Shown here piece by piece: positions 25,322 to 33,898 of a DNA stretch of 64,000 bases. A program made the translations under genes and the position numbers. The notes under the pieces are model-generated. The model was not told where the DNA came from. It saw nothing but the letters and a program-made list of their open reading frames with translations, and did not search any database. The DNA is taken from positions 2,356,001 through 2,420,000 of the forward strand of contig OZ245761.1 of assembly GCA_965227535.1 (NCBI GenBank). The letters are read 5' to 3'. The DNA is from SZUA-430 sp965227535 (GTDB lineage: Bacteria > Pseudomonadota > Alphaproteobacteria > Micropepsales > Micropepsaceae). How positions within the stretch are numbered: the stretch's first letter is position 1; every line of letters starts with the position of its first letter.

Positions 25322-26422
25322 ATGTCCTTATCCCCTGCCCCGCTCTTCACGCCGTACAAGCTGAAGAACCTGACCATCCCAAACCGCATCGTCATGGCGC
25401 CGATGACGCGTTCAAAAAGCCCCGACCAAATCCCAGGCCCCGACGTCGCTGCCTATTACGGCAGACGCGCGAAAGGCGGTGTGGGCCTCATCATCACCGA
25501 AGGCGTCGCGCCGGATCATCCCGTCGCGCTGAACGACCACAACGTCCCAAACTTTCACGGCGACGCGCTCGACGGTTGGGCGAAGGTGTTGAAGGCGGTG
25601 AAAGCCGAAGGCGGCCTCATCATGCCGCAACTCTGGCACACAGGTTTGATGCGCAAGCCCGGCTCCGGCCCCAACCCGCACCTCACCGGCGTCGGCCCCT
25701 CGGGCCTTGCCAAACCCGGCAAGAAAGTCACCGAACCGATGACAACGGCCGACATCGACGAAGTGATCAAAGGCTACGCCACCAGCGCGCGCCACGCCGA
25801 AGAACTCGGCTTCGACGGCGTCGAGGTGCACGGCGCGCACGGCTACCTCATCGACCAATTCTTCTGGGAAGGGACCAACGAACGCCCCGACCACTACGGC
25901 GGCGACATGGTCAAGCGCACAAAATTCGCCGTCGACGTCATCAAGGCAATCCGCGGCGCGGTGAGTAAAGACTACCCCGTCATCCTGCGTTGGTCGCAAT
26001 GGAAGCAGCAGGACTACACGATCAAACTCGCGCCCACGCCGCAAGCGTTGGAAAAATTCCTGGACCCGCTGGTGAAAGCAGGCGTCGACTGCATGCACTG
26101 CTCGACGCGCAAATTCTGGGATCCTGAGTTCGAAGGCTCCGACCTCAACCTCGCCGGCTGGACGAAGAAGATCACCGGCCTCCCCACGATCACGGTAGGC
26201 TCGGTCGGCCTCAACGAAGAATTCATCGCCACCTACGGCGGCAAACCCGCCGGCCCCGCCTCGCTCGATCGCCTGATCGAAATGTTCAGCAGAGGTGACT
26301 TCGACCTCGTCGCCGTCGGCCGCGCCCTCATCGTCAACCCGAACTGGGCTGAACTGGTGAAGGCCGGAAAATTCAACGACCTAAAACCCTTCTCCCTCGA
26401 AGCCCTGCCGGTTCTGCACTAA
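25322..26422 (+). CDS. NADH:flavin oxidoreductase, Old Yellow Enzyme family
   Basis: 366 residues from the ATG at 25322 (MSLSPAPLFTPYKLKNLTIPNR). FMN-barrel signatures are RIVMAPMTRSKS, VEVHGAHGYLIDQFFWEGTNERPDHYGG and the phosphate-binding FDLVAVGRALIVNPNWAELV. The segment GVGPSGLAKPGKKVTEPMT and the CMHCSTRKFWDPEFEGSDL stretch place it with OYE-like enzymes of broad alkene-reducing activity. The physiological substrate is unknown. Monocistronic; the composite repeat follows at once. Confidence 0.88.
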   Translation: MSLSPAPLFTPYKLKNLTIPNRIVMAPMTRSKSPDQIPGPDVAAYYGRRAKGGVGLIITEGVAPDHPVALNDHNVPNFHGDALDGWAKVLKAVKAEGGLIMPQLWHTGLMRKPGSGPNPHLTGVGPSGLAKPGKKVTEPMTTADIDEVIKGYATSARHAEELGFDGVEVHGAHGYLIDQFFWEGTNERPDHYGGDMVKRTKFAVDVIKAIRGAVSKDYPVILRWSQWKQQDYTIKLAPTPQALEKFLDPLVKAGVDCMHCSTRKFWDPEFEGSDLNLAGWTKKITGLPTITVGSVGLNEEFIATYGGKPAGPASLDRLIEMFSRGDFDLVAVGRALIVNPNWAELVKAGKFNDLKPFSLEALPVLH

Positions 26423-26445
26423 CGACAAACCACAATTCCCTTCCT

Positions 26446-26798
26446 GCACCCCTCGCCCGCCCTTGGGCGGGAGAGGGGCCGGGGGTGAGGGTGGGCGCTC
26501 CACAAGCGCCGCGCAAAGAAAGATTGAACCACCAAGCACACCAAGGGCACCAAGGGCACCAAGACGCTTATGCAGGTTCGGCGACATCGATGCACTGACA
26601 GCCAGTGGCGCTGCGCGCCGAAGGCATGCGGCGCGTAGCGCCATCAATCATCGCGCACGCGTTAGCCGCGCCCCATTTGCGCAAGCGGCTTGGTGTTCTT
26701 GGTGTGCTTGGTGGTTCAACCTTTCTTCTCTGAGCGTGTGGAGAGCCCACCCTCACCCCCATCCCCTCTCCCGCCCTCACGGGCGGGCGAGGGGTGAA
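26446..26798. repeat. Composite inverted-repeat element (MITE-like or nested repeats)
   Basis: This 405-base gene-free space holds two nested inverted repeats. Outer arms run 26446-26513 and 26738-26798 and share a C/G-rich hairpin followed by GGTGAGGGTGGGC and CTCCAC. Inner arms are about 26523-26550 (TTGAACCACCAAGCACACCA) and 26692-26722, its reverse complement. The core contains GGCGCTGCGCGCCGAAGG, also found in the element at 43441-43594. It encodes no transposase. The ends of individual units are by-eye estimates. Confidence 0.7.
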
Positions 26799-26827
26799 GT
26801 GTGGCGATGACAGCGATAATGTCGCGA

Positions 26828-27292
26828 CTACTCCCGCCCCTTCGAATCCATCCAAATTTTCAGCCGGTCGAGATGGCGGACCAGATCCTCCATCTCCTTA
26901 TCGTCCCAACCTTGAAACGCTTCCGCAAAGCGCGGCACGAACGCGATGATCGCGCGCTGATGAATCTCAAGACCCTTCGGCGTCACAGTCAGCAGCTTCG
27001 ACCGCGCATCGCCCGGCGCCGGATCCGCTTTCAGAAATTTCCGCGCGACAAGTTTTTGGATCGTCTTGGTCACGCCCGGTTGCGGCTGCTGCAATGCCGA
27101 CGCGACCGACGTCACCGTCTTCGCCTCCTGCGGCCGGTGGCTGAAGTGATTGAGCATCACAAACTGCGGAAACGGCAACTTGAGTTCGGCAAGCGTCCTC
27201 TCGGCGCGCGCCGTCGCCAGCTGATCGATGATCCCGATCCAATTGAAAATGCGCCAGCCGAGTTGCGCCTGCGCTTCGCTGAAACGTGCCAT
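26828..27292 (-). CDS. MarR family transcriptional regulator
   Basis: 154 residues. The winged-helix core is recognisable: LPFPQFVMLNHFSH, then the recognition-helix region TVTSVASALQQPQPGVTKTIQKLVARKFL and the wing DPAPGDARSKLLTVTPKG. It is last in the minus-strand group membrane protein-nitroreductase-MarR. It is therefore a reasonable candidate for the protein that binds the palindromes in that operon's promoter (29261-29303). The ligand is unknown. Confidence 0.9.
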   Translation of the reverse strand: MARFSEAQAQLGWRIFNWIGIIDQLATARAERTLAELKLPFPQFVMLNHFSHRPQEAKTVTSVASALQQPQPGVTKTIQKLVARKFLKADPAPGDARSKLLTVTPKGLEIHQRAIIAFVPRFAEAFQGWDDKEMEDLVRHLDRLKIWMDSKGRE

Positions 27293-27303
27293 ACCGCCTT
27301 ACG

Positions 27304-28458
27304 TCATGTCCGAATGAAGTCTTTGAGTGGCCGCCGCGGTGTCGGCGCCGCGGGATCGGCATAACCCATGCGGAAGAACATCTGCAACGTATGGCCCGAG
27401 GGTGTCCCCGTCGCGGCAAGGATCGCCTGCATTTCGCGCGCCATCTCCGGGAACTCCTGCAACGCCTGACTGAGCGGAGCGATGGCGAGCCCCACCTCCG
27501 CCGCCTTCAGGTTCGCCCGCACATAAGCCGCGCCCGTCTCGATCTGCGCCACGCGGTCGTTGACGGCCGTCGTCATCCAACCGAACGACCATGAGTTCTC
27601 GATCCAACCCGTGTAGAGATCGATCGTCTGCTTGAACGCGATCGACGTCGGATCGGCGAACGCCTCGGGCGTTGCCACGCCTGCGATCTTCAGCAACCAA
27701 ATGCCGGGACCGTTGATCGAAAGCCCGTCGCGATGTTTGGCAATCGCGTCCGCGCCGATGCGCAACCGCTCGACCGTTTCGCCATGCGTCCGCGGCGTCG
27801 TCGACTCGACGAGAAAGGCCGCCGCCGCAATCGACCGCAGCCGCGCGACGTCGGCCGGCGCACGCGTCGACGCAAACGAAATCGGCGCGCTCACCACCCC
27901 CGCCAGCGCCGCGACATGCGCGTCGCTTGCCGGCTCCCCGGCGCGATAGTTCGACCGCGTCGACCGCCGCCGCAAGATTTGAGCGAACAAAGGATCGCGC
28001 GCAACGTTCGGGTCCTTCACGAATGTCAGCCGCGCCAGGGGCGTATCGCCGACCGCCTTCTCCGGCCAAATCCCTTGCGGAAACAATTGCTGCTCGACGC
28101 GAAAACCCTGTTCCGCCGCCGCAATGCGCAGCAGCTCCAAGAAACAGCCGCAACCGATCACGACCTGGCGCGAGTACGGATCCGTTTGCGGCAGCAATCC
28201 TCTCGGGTCGCAGACGAACGTCACCACATTCGGCTCGCTCAGATCCGCCATCCACGCCTGCATGTTGTGCGGATTGGGCGCGAGCAGCGCGTACGAAATC
28301 GCGCGCACGCGCGGGTCGCTGATGCTGGCCACAGGGCCCCGCCACCCTTCCACAGCGGCGTCCGGCATCTGATCCACCTGCGTCAGCGCAGCGCCACCGG
28401 CTGCCAAGATGACAGCCGAGGTGCCGGCAATCCGAAGAAACGTACGACGCGTAGCCAT
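27304..28458 (-). CDS. Acg-like nitroreductase family protein with twin-arginine leader
   Basis: 384 residues from the ATG at 28458, which follows GGGAGGATCAG. MATRRTFLRIAGTSAVILAAGGAAL looks like a Tat signal. The body matches the Acg group of nitroreductase-fold proteins: LLAPNPHNMQAWMADLSEPN, YSRQVVIGCGCFLELLRIAA, LRRRSTRSNYRAGEP and the C-terminal QMFFRMGYADP. Acg proteins bind flavin but often lack nitroreductase activity and may store it. The exported location here is inferred from the leader. It follows the membrane protein by 11 bases and precedes the MarR gene by 11. Confidence 0.82.
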   Translation of the reverse strand: MATRRTFLRIAGTSAVILAAGGAALTQVDQMPDAAVEGWRGPVASISDPRVRAISYALLAPNPHNMQAWMADLSEPNVVTFVCDPRGLLPQTDPYSRQVVIGCGCFLELLRIAAAEQGFRVEQQLFPQGIWPEKAVGDTPLARLTFVKDPNVARDPLFAQILRRRSTRSNYRAGEPASDAHVAALAGVVSAPISFASTRAPADVARLRSIAAAAFLVESTTPRTHGETVERLRIGADAIAKHRDGLSINGPGIWLLKIAGVATPEAFADPTSIAFKQTIDLYTGWIENSWSFGWMTTAVNDRVAQIETGAAYVRANLKAAEVGLAIAPLSQALQEFPEMAREMQAILAATGTPSGHTLQMFFRMGYADPAAPTPRRPLKDFIRT

Positions 28459-28469
28459 CTGATCCTCCC

Positions 28470-29249
28470 TCAACCAATAGCAGGCGCAACGAGTGCGCCC
28501 ATCAAAACAACCATCGCCAACGCCGACACCAAGAAGAACGCAGGCCCCTCGCCGTCGGCGCGCGTACGCACCAGCGAAACGCCGCACATCAACAGCCAAC
28601 CGAGCCAAGCGGCCGAAACAGGGGCCGACAAAAACCCGATGACTTCGAACGGCCCGCCAAGCTGCTCGAACGCGCTGACGATGATCAGAACGCCAAGCAC
28701 AAGCCCGACCAACCCATACGGCCAAGCGAACAACCGACCGCGAAACATCGCGAGGCTGATGAGCGCCGTCCACGTGCCTTGCGCGAGGAAACCCAGATGC
28801 TCGCCGATCACCATTCCGGCGTAGCGGTTGAGCAGACCCTCAAGCAGCGCGACCGTACCCTGCACCTCCGCCGACGGCGCACCCGCCATTTGCTCCGCGA
28901 GATACGGCACCGCAATCGGCCACCGCATAAAACCCATCAGCTGAAACGCGCCTGCCAAAACGCCGGCAACCAAAGCACCGGTGAGCAACGTGCTCCCGGG
29001 TCGCGCAAAACTTTGATGAAAGAGAACGGCGAGCATGATCTGCGTGACGCCCGTTAGACCCATCATGTAATAGGCCGGCACGATCAACGCCTGATGCTCG
29101 CGAAACAGCGCCAGCCGTTCCTGCGACGTCGCGCGCAGAATCTCAGGAAACGAAAACTGATCCGCCAGAATCAAAAACCCCACCGACAACAACACCACAT
29201 GCACGACCGCCACAGCGAAGGCCGTCCCATATTCCCGCGTCCGATCCAC
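28470..29249 (-). CDS. Membrane protein of unknown function (DUF4386-like)
   Basis: 259 residues from a GTG at 29249. This start is preferred because GGAG lies seven bases upstream and because the promoter boxes at 29275-29303 would otherwise fall inside the gene. About seven membrane helices are visible, for example FAVAVVHVVLLSVGFLILA, VAGVLAGAFQLMGFM and LVGLVLGVLIIVSAFEQLGG, with LLNRYAGMVIGEHLGFLAQG between. This resembles the DUF4386 group. First gene of the operon with the nitroreductase and MarR genes. Confidence 0.75.
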   Translation of the reverse strand: MDRTREYGTAFAVAVVHVVLLSVGFLILADQFSFPEILRATSQERLALFREHQALIVPAYYMMGLTGVTQIMLAVLFHQSFARPGSTLLTGALVAGVLAGAFQLMGFMRWPIAVPYLAEQMAGAPSAEVQGTVALLEGLLNRYAGMVIGEHLGFLAQGTWTALISLAMFRGRLFAWPYGLVGLVLGVLIIVSAFEQLGGPFEVIGFLSAPVSAAWLGWLLMCGVSLVRTRADGEGPAFFLVSALAMVVLMGALVAPAIG

Positions 29250-29260
29250 AACCGCTCTCC

Positions 29261-29303
29261 ATATTCCTAGGAATATAATATGCATTCCGAGGAATATAGT
29301 CAA
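29261..29303 (-). promoter_or_regulatory. Strong sigma-70-type promoter with two palindromic operators
   Basis: On the minus strand TTGACT (29303-29298), a 17-base spacer and TATTAT (29280-29275) form a near-consensus promoter. A perfect 16-bp palindrome ATATTCCTAGGAATAT covers 29261-29276, at the -10 and start point. A second palindrome, ATTCCTCGGAAT (29284-29295), lies within the spacer. Their centres are 21 bp apart, two helical turns, as expected for paired dimers of a repressor. The MarR protein at the end of this operon is the obvious candidate. Confidence 0.75.
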
Positions 29304-29305
29304 GC

Positions 29306-29338
29306 TCCCCTCTCCCTCCCACTTCGGGAGGGAGAGGG
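29306..29338. repeat. Dispersed hairpin repeat, perfect 14-bp stem
   Basis: CCCCTCTCCCTCCC pairs perfectly with GGGAGGGAGAGGGG across a 5-base loop. It is followed by GCTGAGGGTGAGGGAGGGCGCTCCAC, matching the outer arms of the element at 26446-26798. The same module therefore occurs at least three times in the window. It lies upstream of the promoter of the leftward operon. Confidence 0.75.
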
Positions 29339-29478
29339 GCTGAGGGTGAGGGAGGGCGCTCCACCCCGATTGGCGACACCCCGGCCCCTCTCACTTCCAT
29401 AGGGAAGGGCGACGGGAGCGCCGCGGTGCTTGCGTACCCCGCCTTGCAGCCAACCCGCCCCGGCGCTACATCCATGCG

Positions 29479-29994
29479 ATGGCTAAGGACTTCATCGGCT
29501 ACCAGGCGCTGCTGAACGATGCGCTGAAGAGCGTCGTGCGCGCGGCGCTCACCCACGCTGCCAAGGGCGGCGTGATGGCGGCGCATCATTTCTACATCAC
29601 GTTCAACACCCGCTTCCCGGGCGTGCAGCTGTCCGACACGATGCGCGAACGCTTCCCGGACTTCATCACCATCGTGCTGCAGAACCACTATTGGGACCTG
29701 AAGATCCACGACGTCGATTTCGAAGTCGGCCTCAGCTTCAACAAGATGCCCGAGACCGTCGTCGTCCCCTTCGACGCCATCGTCGAGTTCCGCGATCCGA
29801 GTCAGAACTTCGGCTTCCAGATCCGCCCCGAAGGCATGGCCGCCTCCGCGCCACAGAAACCGGCGCCGAAGATCGAGCCCGCAACTAAAGTGGAATCCCT
29901 ACCGGCGCCCGCCGCGAAGTCCACCGACGAGCCGCCCGAACCGCACGACGACAAACCCACCGTCGTCAGTCTCGACAAATTCCGCAAGAAGTGA
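29479..29994 (+). CDS. sspB: SspB-like ClpXP adaptor (alphaproteobacterial type)
   Basis: 171 residues. The alpha-type SspB fold is recognisable: IGYQALLNDALKSVVRAALTHA, HHFYITFNTRFPGVQLS, FPDFITIVLQNHYWDLKIHD and VPFDAIVEFRDPSQNFGFQI. A flexible Pro/Ala-rich linker ends in a short C-terminal tail (PTVVSLDKFRKK), the part that docks to ClpX in SspB. It delivers ssrA-tagged proteins, whose tag is encoded at 23320-23352, to ClpXP. Adjacent to fumC, DUF4169 and RHH genes, as in other alphaproteobacteria. Confidence 0.92.
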   Translation: MAKDFIGYQALLNDALKSVVRAALTHAAKGGVMAAHHFYITFNTRFPGVQLSDTMRERFPDFITIVLQNHYWDLKIHDVDFEVGLSFNKMPETVVVPFDAIVEFRDPSQNFGFQIRPEGMAASAPQKPAPKIEPATKVESLPAPAAKSTDEPPEPHDDKPTVVSLDKFRKK

Positions 29995-30019
29995 TCCCTC
30001 TCCGCCCAAGGAGACAAAG

Positions 30020-31411
30020 ATGACCGCGACCCGCACCGAAACCGACACCTTCGGCCCCATCGCCGTTCCCGCCGACAAATATTGGGGCGCGCAAACGCAA
30101 CGCTCGCTCGAAAACTTCAAGATCAGCGGCGAGCGCATGCCGCCCGCCTTGATCCACGCCTTCGGCGTCGTGAAGAAGGCCTCCGCCATCGCCAACGTTG
30201 CGCTCAAAGATCTCGACCCGAAAGTCGCCGACGCGATCGCCAAGGCCGCCGACGAAGTCATCACCGGCAAACTCGACGATCACTTCCCGCTCGTCGTCTG
30301 GCAGACCGGCTCCGGCACCCAGACCAACATGAACGTGAACGAGGTCGTCTCCAACCGCGCCATCGAAATGCTGGGCGGCGAGATGGGCACGAAGAAACCC
30401 GTCCACCCGAACGACCACGTCAACCGCGGCCAATCGTCGAACGACTGCTTCCCCACCGCGATGCACATCGCGACGGTTTTGGAAATCCACCGCCGCCTGC
30501 TGCCCGGCCTGCGCCGCCTGCACGGCTCGCTGCTGTCGAAGTCGCACGACTTCAGAGACATCATCAAAATCGGCCGCACGCATCTCCAAGACGCGACGCC
30601 GATTACCCTGGGCCAAGAATTCTCCGGCTACGCCCGCCAAGTCGAACTCGGCATCGAACGCGTGGTAAACGCACTGCCCCGCCTCTACCCGCTCGCCCAA
30701 GGCGGCACGGCGGTCGGCACCGGCCTGAACGCGCTCCCCGGTTTCGCCGAACGCTTCGCCGACGAAGTCTCGAAGATCACCGGCTACCCCTTCTCCAGCG
30801 CCACGAACAAATTCGAAGCCCTCGCCGCTCACGACGCGCTGGTCGAATTCTCCGGCGTGCTCAACACGCTGGCCGCATCGCTGTTCAAGATCGCGAACGA
30901 CATCCGCCTGCTGGGCTCCGGCCCGCGCTCGGGCCTCGGCGAATTGATGCTGCCCGAAAACGAACCGGGCTCATCGATCATGCCGGGCAAAGTGAACCCG
31001 ACCCAAGCCGAAGCGCTGACCATGGCGTGCACGCAGGTAATGGGCAACAACGTGGCCGTCACAGTCGCCGGCAGCCAAGGCCACCTCGAGCTCAACGTCT
31101 ACAAGCCCGTGATCATCCACAACGTGCTGCAATCGATCCGCCTCATCGGCGACGCGTCGGTCAGCTTCACCGATCACTGCGTCGCCGGCATCGAGCCGAA
31201 CAAGAAGCACATCGACGAACTCCTCCGCCGCTCGCTGATGCTGGTCACCGCTCTCGCGCCGAAACTCGGCTACGACAACGCCGCCAAGATCGCCAAGACC
31301 GCACACAAGAACGGAACCACCTTGCGCGAAGAGGCCCTCAAAACCGGCCTCATCAACGGCGAAGACTTCGACCGCATCGTGCGCCCCGAAGACATGATCG
31401 GCCCGAAGTAG
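30020..31411 (+). CDS. fumC: Class II fumarate hydratase
   Basis: 463 residues, the usual length. It interconverts fumarate and malate in the TCA cycle without an iron-sulfur cluster. Signatures are NRGQSSNDCFPTAMHIA, RTHLQDATPITLGQEFSGYA and the superfamily motif GSSIMPGKVNPTQAEA. SSIMPGKVNP contains the catalytic serine loop. GGAGACAAAG precedes the ATG. It follows sspB by 25 bases, probably in one transcript. Confidence 0.97.
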   Translation: MTATRTETDTFGPIAVPADKYWGAQTQRSLENFKISGERMPPALIHAFGVVKKASAIANVALKDLDPKVADAIAKAADEVITGKLDDHFPLVVWQTGSGTQTNMNVNEVVSNRAIEMLGGEMGTKKPVHPNDHVNRGQSSNDCFPTAMHIATVLEIHRRLLPGLRRLHGSLLSKSHDFRDIIKIGRTHLQDATPITLGQEFSGYARQVELGIERVVNALPRLYPLAQGGTAVGTGLNALPGFAERFADEVSKITGYPFSSATNKFEALAAHDALVEFSGVLNTLAASLFKIANDIRLLGSGPRSGLGELMLPENEPGSSIMPGKVNPTQAEALTMACTQVMGNNVAVTVAGSQGHLELNVYKPVIIHNVLQSIRLIGDASVSFTDHCVAGIEPNKKHIDELLRRSLMLVTALAPKLGYDNAAKIAKTAHKNGTTLREEALKTGLINGEDFDRIVRPEDMIGPK

Positions 31412-31453
31412 CGGATTGGCGTTAACGCAAGTCCTCGCATAGCATCCGCCGCG

Positions 31454-33475
31454 ATGACCGACGCAGCACGCAAACTAGCGACAATCGTGGCGCTCGACGT
31501 CGCGGGCTATTCCGCGCGCACCGAAGCGGATGAAGCAAAGACGACGGCCGAAGTCGCAGCTTTACGCAAAGTCATCGAAGCCATCGCCGCCCACCACGGA
31601 GGCCGCGTCTTCAACACCGCCGGCGACGGCTTCATGCTGGAATTCGGCTCAAGCCTCGCCGCCGTCCAAGCCGCGTTCGAACTCGCCGAAAAATGCGAAC
31701 CCAAAGTCCGCGTCGGCGTCCACCTCGGCGACGTCGCGGTCCAACCGAACGGCGACCTCCTCGGCCACGGCGTCAACGTCGCCGCAAGGCTCATGGCGCA
31801 GTCACAACCCGGCGCGGCACTGGTGTCAGGCGCTGTGCGCCAAACGATCCGGGGTCCCGTCGCCGAGCGCCTGCAATCGCGCGGCCACCTTAGGCTCGAC
31901 AAAATGGCCGAGACGATCGAGGCCTTCGCGCTCATCGTCGCGGGCTCGCCGGTCGCGCCGATCACCACGCAGCCGCTATCCAAAAACGCCGACCCCATCG
32001 TCAGCGTGCTGCCCTTCGACAACCTGTCGACGGATCCGGAGATGCAGTTTTTCTCCGACGGCGTCAGCGAAGAAATCATCCAACGCCTGTCGCGCGGCGC
32101 AAAGCTGAAAGTCATCGGCCGCACGTCGAGCTTCCAGTTCCGCGGCGAGCGCAAGAGCGAAGCGGCGCGCGCCCTCAAATGCAGCCACGTGCTCGACGGC
32201 TCCGTCCGCCGCGCCGGCGCACGCGTACGCATCGCGGCCCACCTCGTGGAGGCATCGTCGCACACGACCATCTGGTCCGACCGCTACGACCGCGGGATCG
32301 ACGATACTTTCGCCGTCCAAGACGAAATCTCCGAAGCGATCGCCGACGCACTCCACGAAACCTTCACCAGCTTCTCGCCGAAGAAAACCGTCGACCCCAC
32401 CGCCTACGATCTCTATCTGCGCGCAAGCCTCAATATGCTGACGCCGGATGCCGTGCGCGCCAGCGTTGCGCTACTCGAAACAGCCGTCCGCCGCGACCCC
32501 AACTTCGCCGATGCCTGGGGTCGCCTCGCCTACTACCGCACTTGGAACCGCTTCTATCAGCCGGCCCGCGACCACGCAGCGCTCACCGCCGTCATCGAAG
32601 CCGACGCGCAACGCGCCTTGTCGCTCGACCCTAACAACGTCGACGCCTTCGCCGCGCAGTTCTTTGCGTTACCGCCCTACGGCGACTTCCTACGCAGCGA
32701 CGCGATTATGGAAAAAATCCGCCGCACGCCCGGCCGCGCCGACGCGCACGCCTTCGTCGGCTGGCACGCGCGCACGTTGGGTCGAACACGCGAGTGCGCC
32801 GAGATCACCGAGGCGCTCTATCGCCTGGATATGCTCAACGGCCCCTTCGCGATCACCACCGCCGTTGCGCGCATGGCGGCGGGTCGAGTCGCCGAAGCCA
32901 TCCCGCTTCTGGAAGAGGTCATGGCGAACTCGCCGACCGACGCCTTCCCGTTCGCGAATCTGTTGCGCGCCTACGCGTTCGTAAACGACTGGACCGCGAT
33001 CGACCTCTTGGTCGACCCGGCCGCGAACCGTCCGCTGCGCGAGTTCACCGACGGGATCGAATTCATCCAAGCCAAGCGCGACCCGACGCCCGAAAACATC
33101 GGCCGCATGCGCACCGCGATCGAGTCATCCGTCGCGCGCACCGGCGCCGTCGACGCCCAACGCCTCGTCTATGCTGCGCATATCGGCCTGACCGACGACG
33201 TGTACCGCCTCGTCGAAACTACACACCTAGGGCCGCAAGGCACCGCCGAGGATACGAAAGGGCCTGACGCCTATCGCACCGGCATCCTGTTCTGGAAGAT
33301 CATGCCGGAAATCCGCAACGACCCGCGCTTTGTCAAACTCTGCGCGCGGTTGGGCCTCGTCGAATTCTGGCTCACCACGCAGAACTGGCCCGACTGCGCC
33401 GACGAAGTACCCTACGACTTCAAAGCCGAATGCGAAAAAGCCCGCCACATCCCGAAGGAGGCATTCGGCTTTTGA
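31454..33475 (+). CDS. Class III nucleotide cyclase with TolB-like and TPR regions (soluble paralogue)
   Basis: 673 residues. The cyclase domain ATIVALDVAGYS, FNTAGDGFMLEF, VRVGVHLGDV and HGVNVAARLMA has both metal Asp residues and the Asn/Arg pair. A TolB-N-like section follows (VSVLPFDNLSTDPEMQFFSDG, VQDEISEAIADAL), then a helical repeat region (LETAVRRDPNFADAWGRLAYY). Over its first ~170 residues it is nearly identical in pattern to the gene at 9731-11998, but it lacks that protein's membrane helix. It probably makes cAMP in the cytoplasm. It lies inside the otherwise conserved sspB-fumC-DUF4169 neighbourhood. Confidence 0.9.
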   Translation: MTDAARKLATIVALDVAGYSARTEADEAKTTAEVAALRKVIEAIAAHHGGRVFNTAGDGFMLEFGSSLAAVQAAFELAEKCEPKVRVGVHLGDVAVQPNGDLLGHGVNVAARLMAQSQPGAALVSGAVRQTIRGPVAERLQSRGHLRLDKMAETIEAFALIVAGSPVAPITTQPLSKNADPIVSVLPFDNLSTDPEMQFFSDGVSEEIIQRLSRGAKLKVIGRTSSFQFRGERKSEAARALKCSHVLDGSVRRAGARVRIAAHLVEASSHTTIWSDRYDRGIDDTFAVQDEISEAIADALHETFTSFSPKKTVDPTAYDLYLRASLNMLTPDAVRASVALLETAVRRDPNFADAWGRLAYYRTWNRFYQPARDHAALTAVIEADAQRALSLDPNNVDAFAAQFFALPPYGDFLRSDAIMEKIRRTPGRADAHAFVGWHARTLGRTRECAEITEALYRLDMLNGPFAITTAVARMAAGRVAEAIPLLEEVMANSPTDAFPFANLLRAYAFVNDWTAIDLLVDPAANRPLREFTDGIEFIQAKRDPTPENIGRMRTAIESSVARTGAVDAQRLVYAAHIGLTDDVYRLVETTHLGPQGTAEDTKGPDAYRTGILFWKIMPEIRNDPRFVKLCARLGLVEFWLTTQNWPDCADEVPYDFKAECEKARHIPKEAFGF

Positions 33476-33523
33476 AAGACGCCGCGCGCCACGGTCGCAA
33501 TTGAAAAAACGAAAGGTCAGTCG

Positions 33524-33661
33524 ATGACGCTCGACAATTTCTCCGACCTCAGCCGCGATCGGATGCCGGTCCTCGCCGAAGCGCTCGCGCCGACCGATTC
33601 CAACGTTTTTTCAACGACACGCAGGCGCGGCCTCGCAGCGCTTCAAGCGATAAGCCGTTGA
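33524..33661 (+). CDS. Possible 45-residue ORF of unknown function
   Basis: ATG at 33524 follows AAAGG at a good distance and opens a short frame (MTLDNFSDLSRDRMPVLAEA onward) that ends eight bases before the RHH gene. I recognise no family. It may be a leader peptide, a gene remnant or chance. The only support is the ribosome site and its place between two same-strand genes. Confidence 0.3.
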   Translation: MTLDNFSDLSRDRMPVLAEALAPTDSNVFSTTRRRGLAALQAISR

Positions 33662-33669
33662 ACTGACCG

Positions 33670-33897
33670 ATGACCGTGAAAAAGCTCAAACGCTCTGTCA
33701 CCCTCGCCGGCCACCGCACCTCGATCTCGCTGGAGGCGGAGTTCTGGACCGCGCTGGCCGACATTGCCGCCGAAAAAGGCCGCCCCCTCGCCCGCCTCAT
33801 CGACGAGGTCGACAAACGCGAAGGCCGCGATCAAAATCTATCCAGTGCACTGCGCGTCTTCGTCCTGGCGCACTACCGTGGGCCAAGGGAAAAATGA
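33670..33897 (+). CDS. Ribbon-helix-helix domain protein
   Basis: 75 residues. KKLKRSVTLAGHRTSISLEAEFWTALADIAAEKGRPLARLIDEV fits the RHH_4 pattern: a short strand, then two helices, with Ser/Thr-Ile-Ser-Leu-Glu at the strand-helix junction. It is probably a DNA-binding or protein-docking small protein. It is followed after one base by the DUF4169 gene, its usual partner in alphaproteobacteria near sspB and fumC. Confidence 0.82.
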   Translation: MTVKKLKRSVTLAGHRTSISLEAEFWTALADIAAEKGRPLARLIDEVDKREGRDQNLSSALRVFVLAHYRGPREK

Positions 33898-33898
33898 C

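Noticed and set aside
26463..26810. Short overlapping frames on both strands
   Set aside because: They lie inside the nested palindromic repeats. Their products are repeat translations such as PHPHPLSRPHG.
30082..31425. 447-codon open frame in another frame of fumC
   Set aside because: Same-strand shadow of a clear fumarase with intact signatures.
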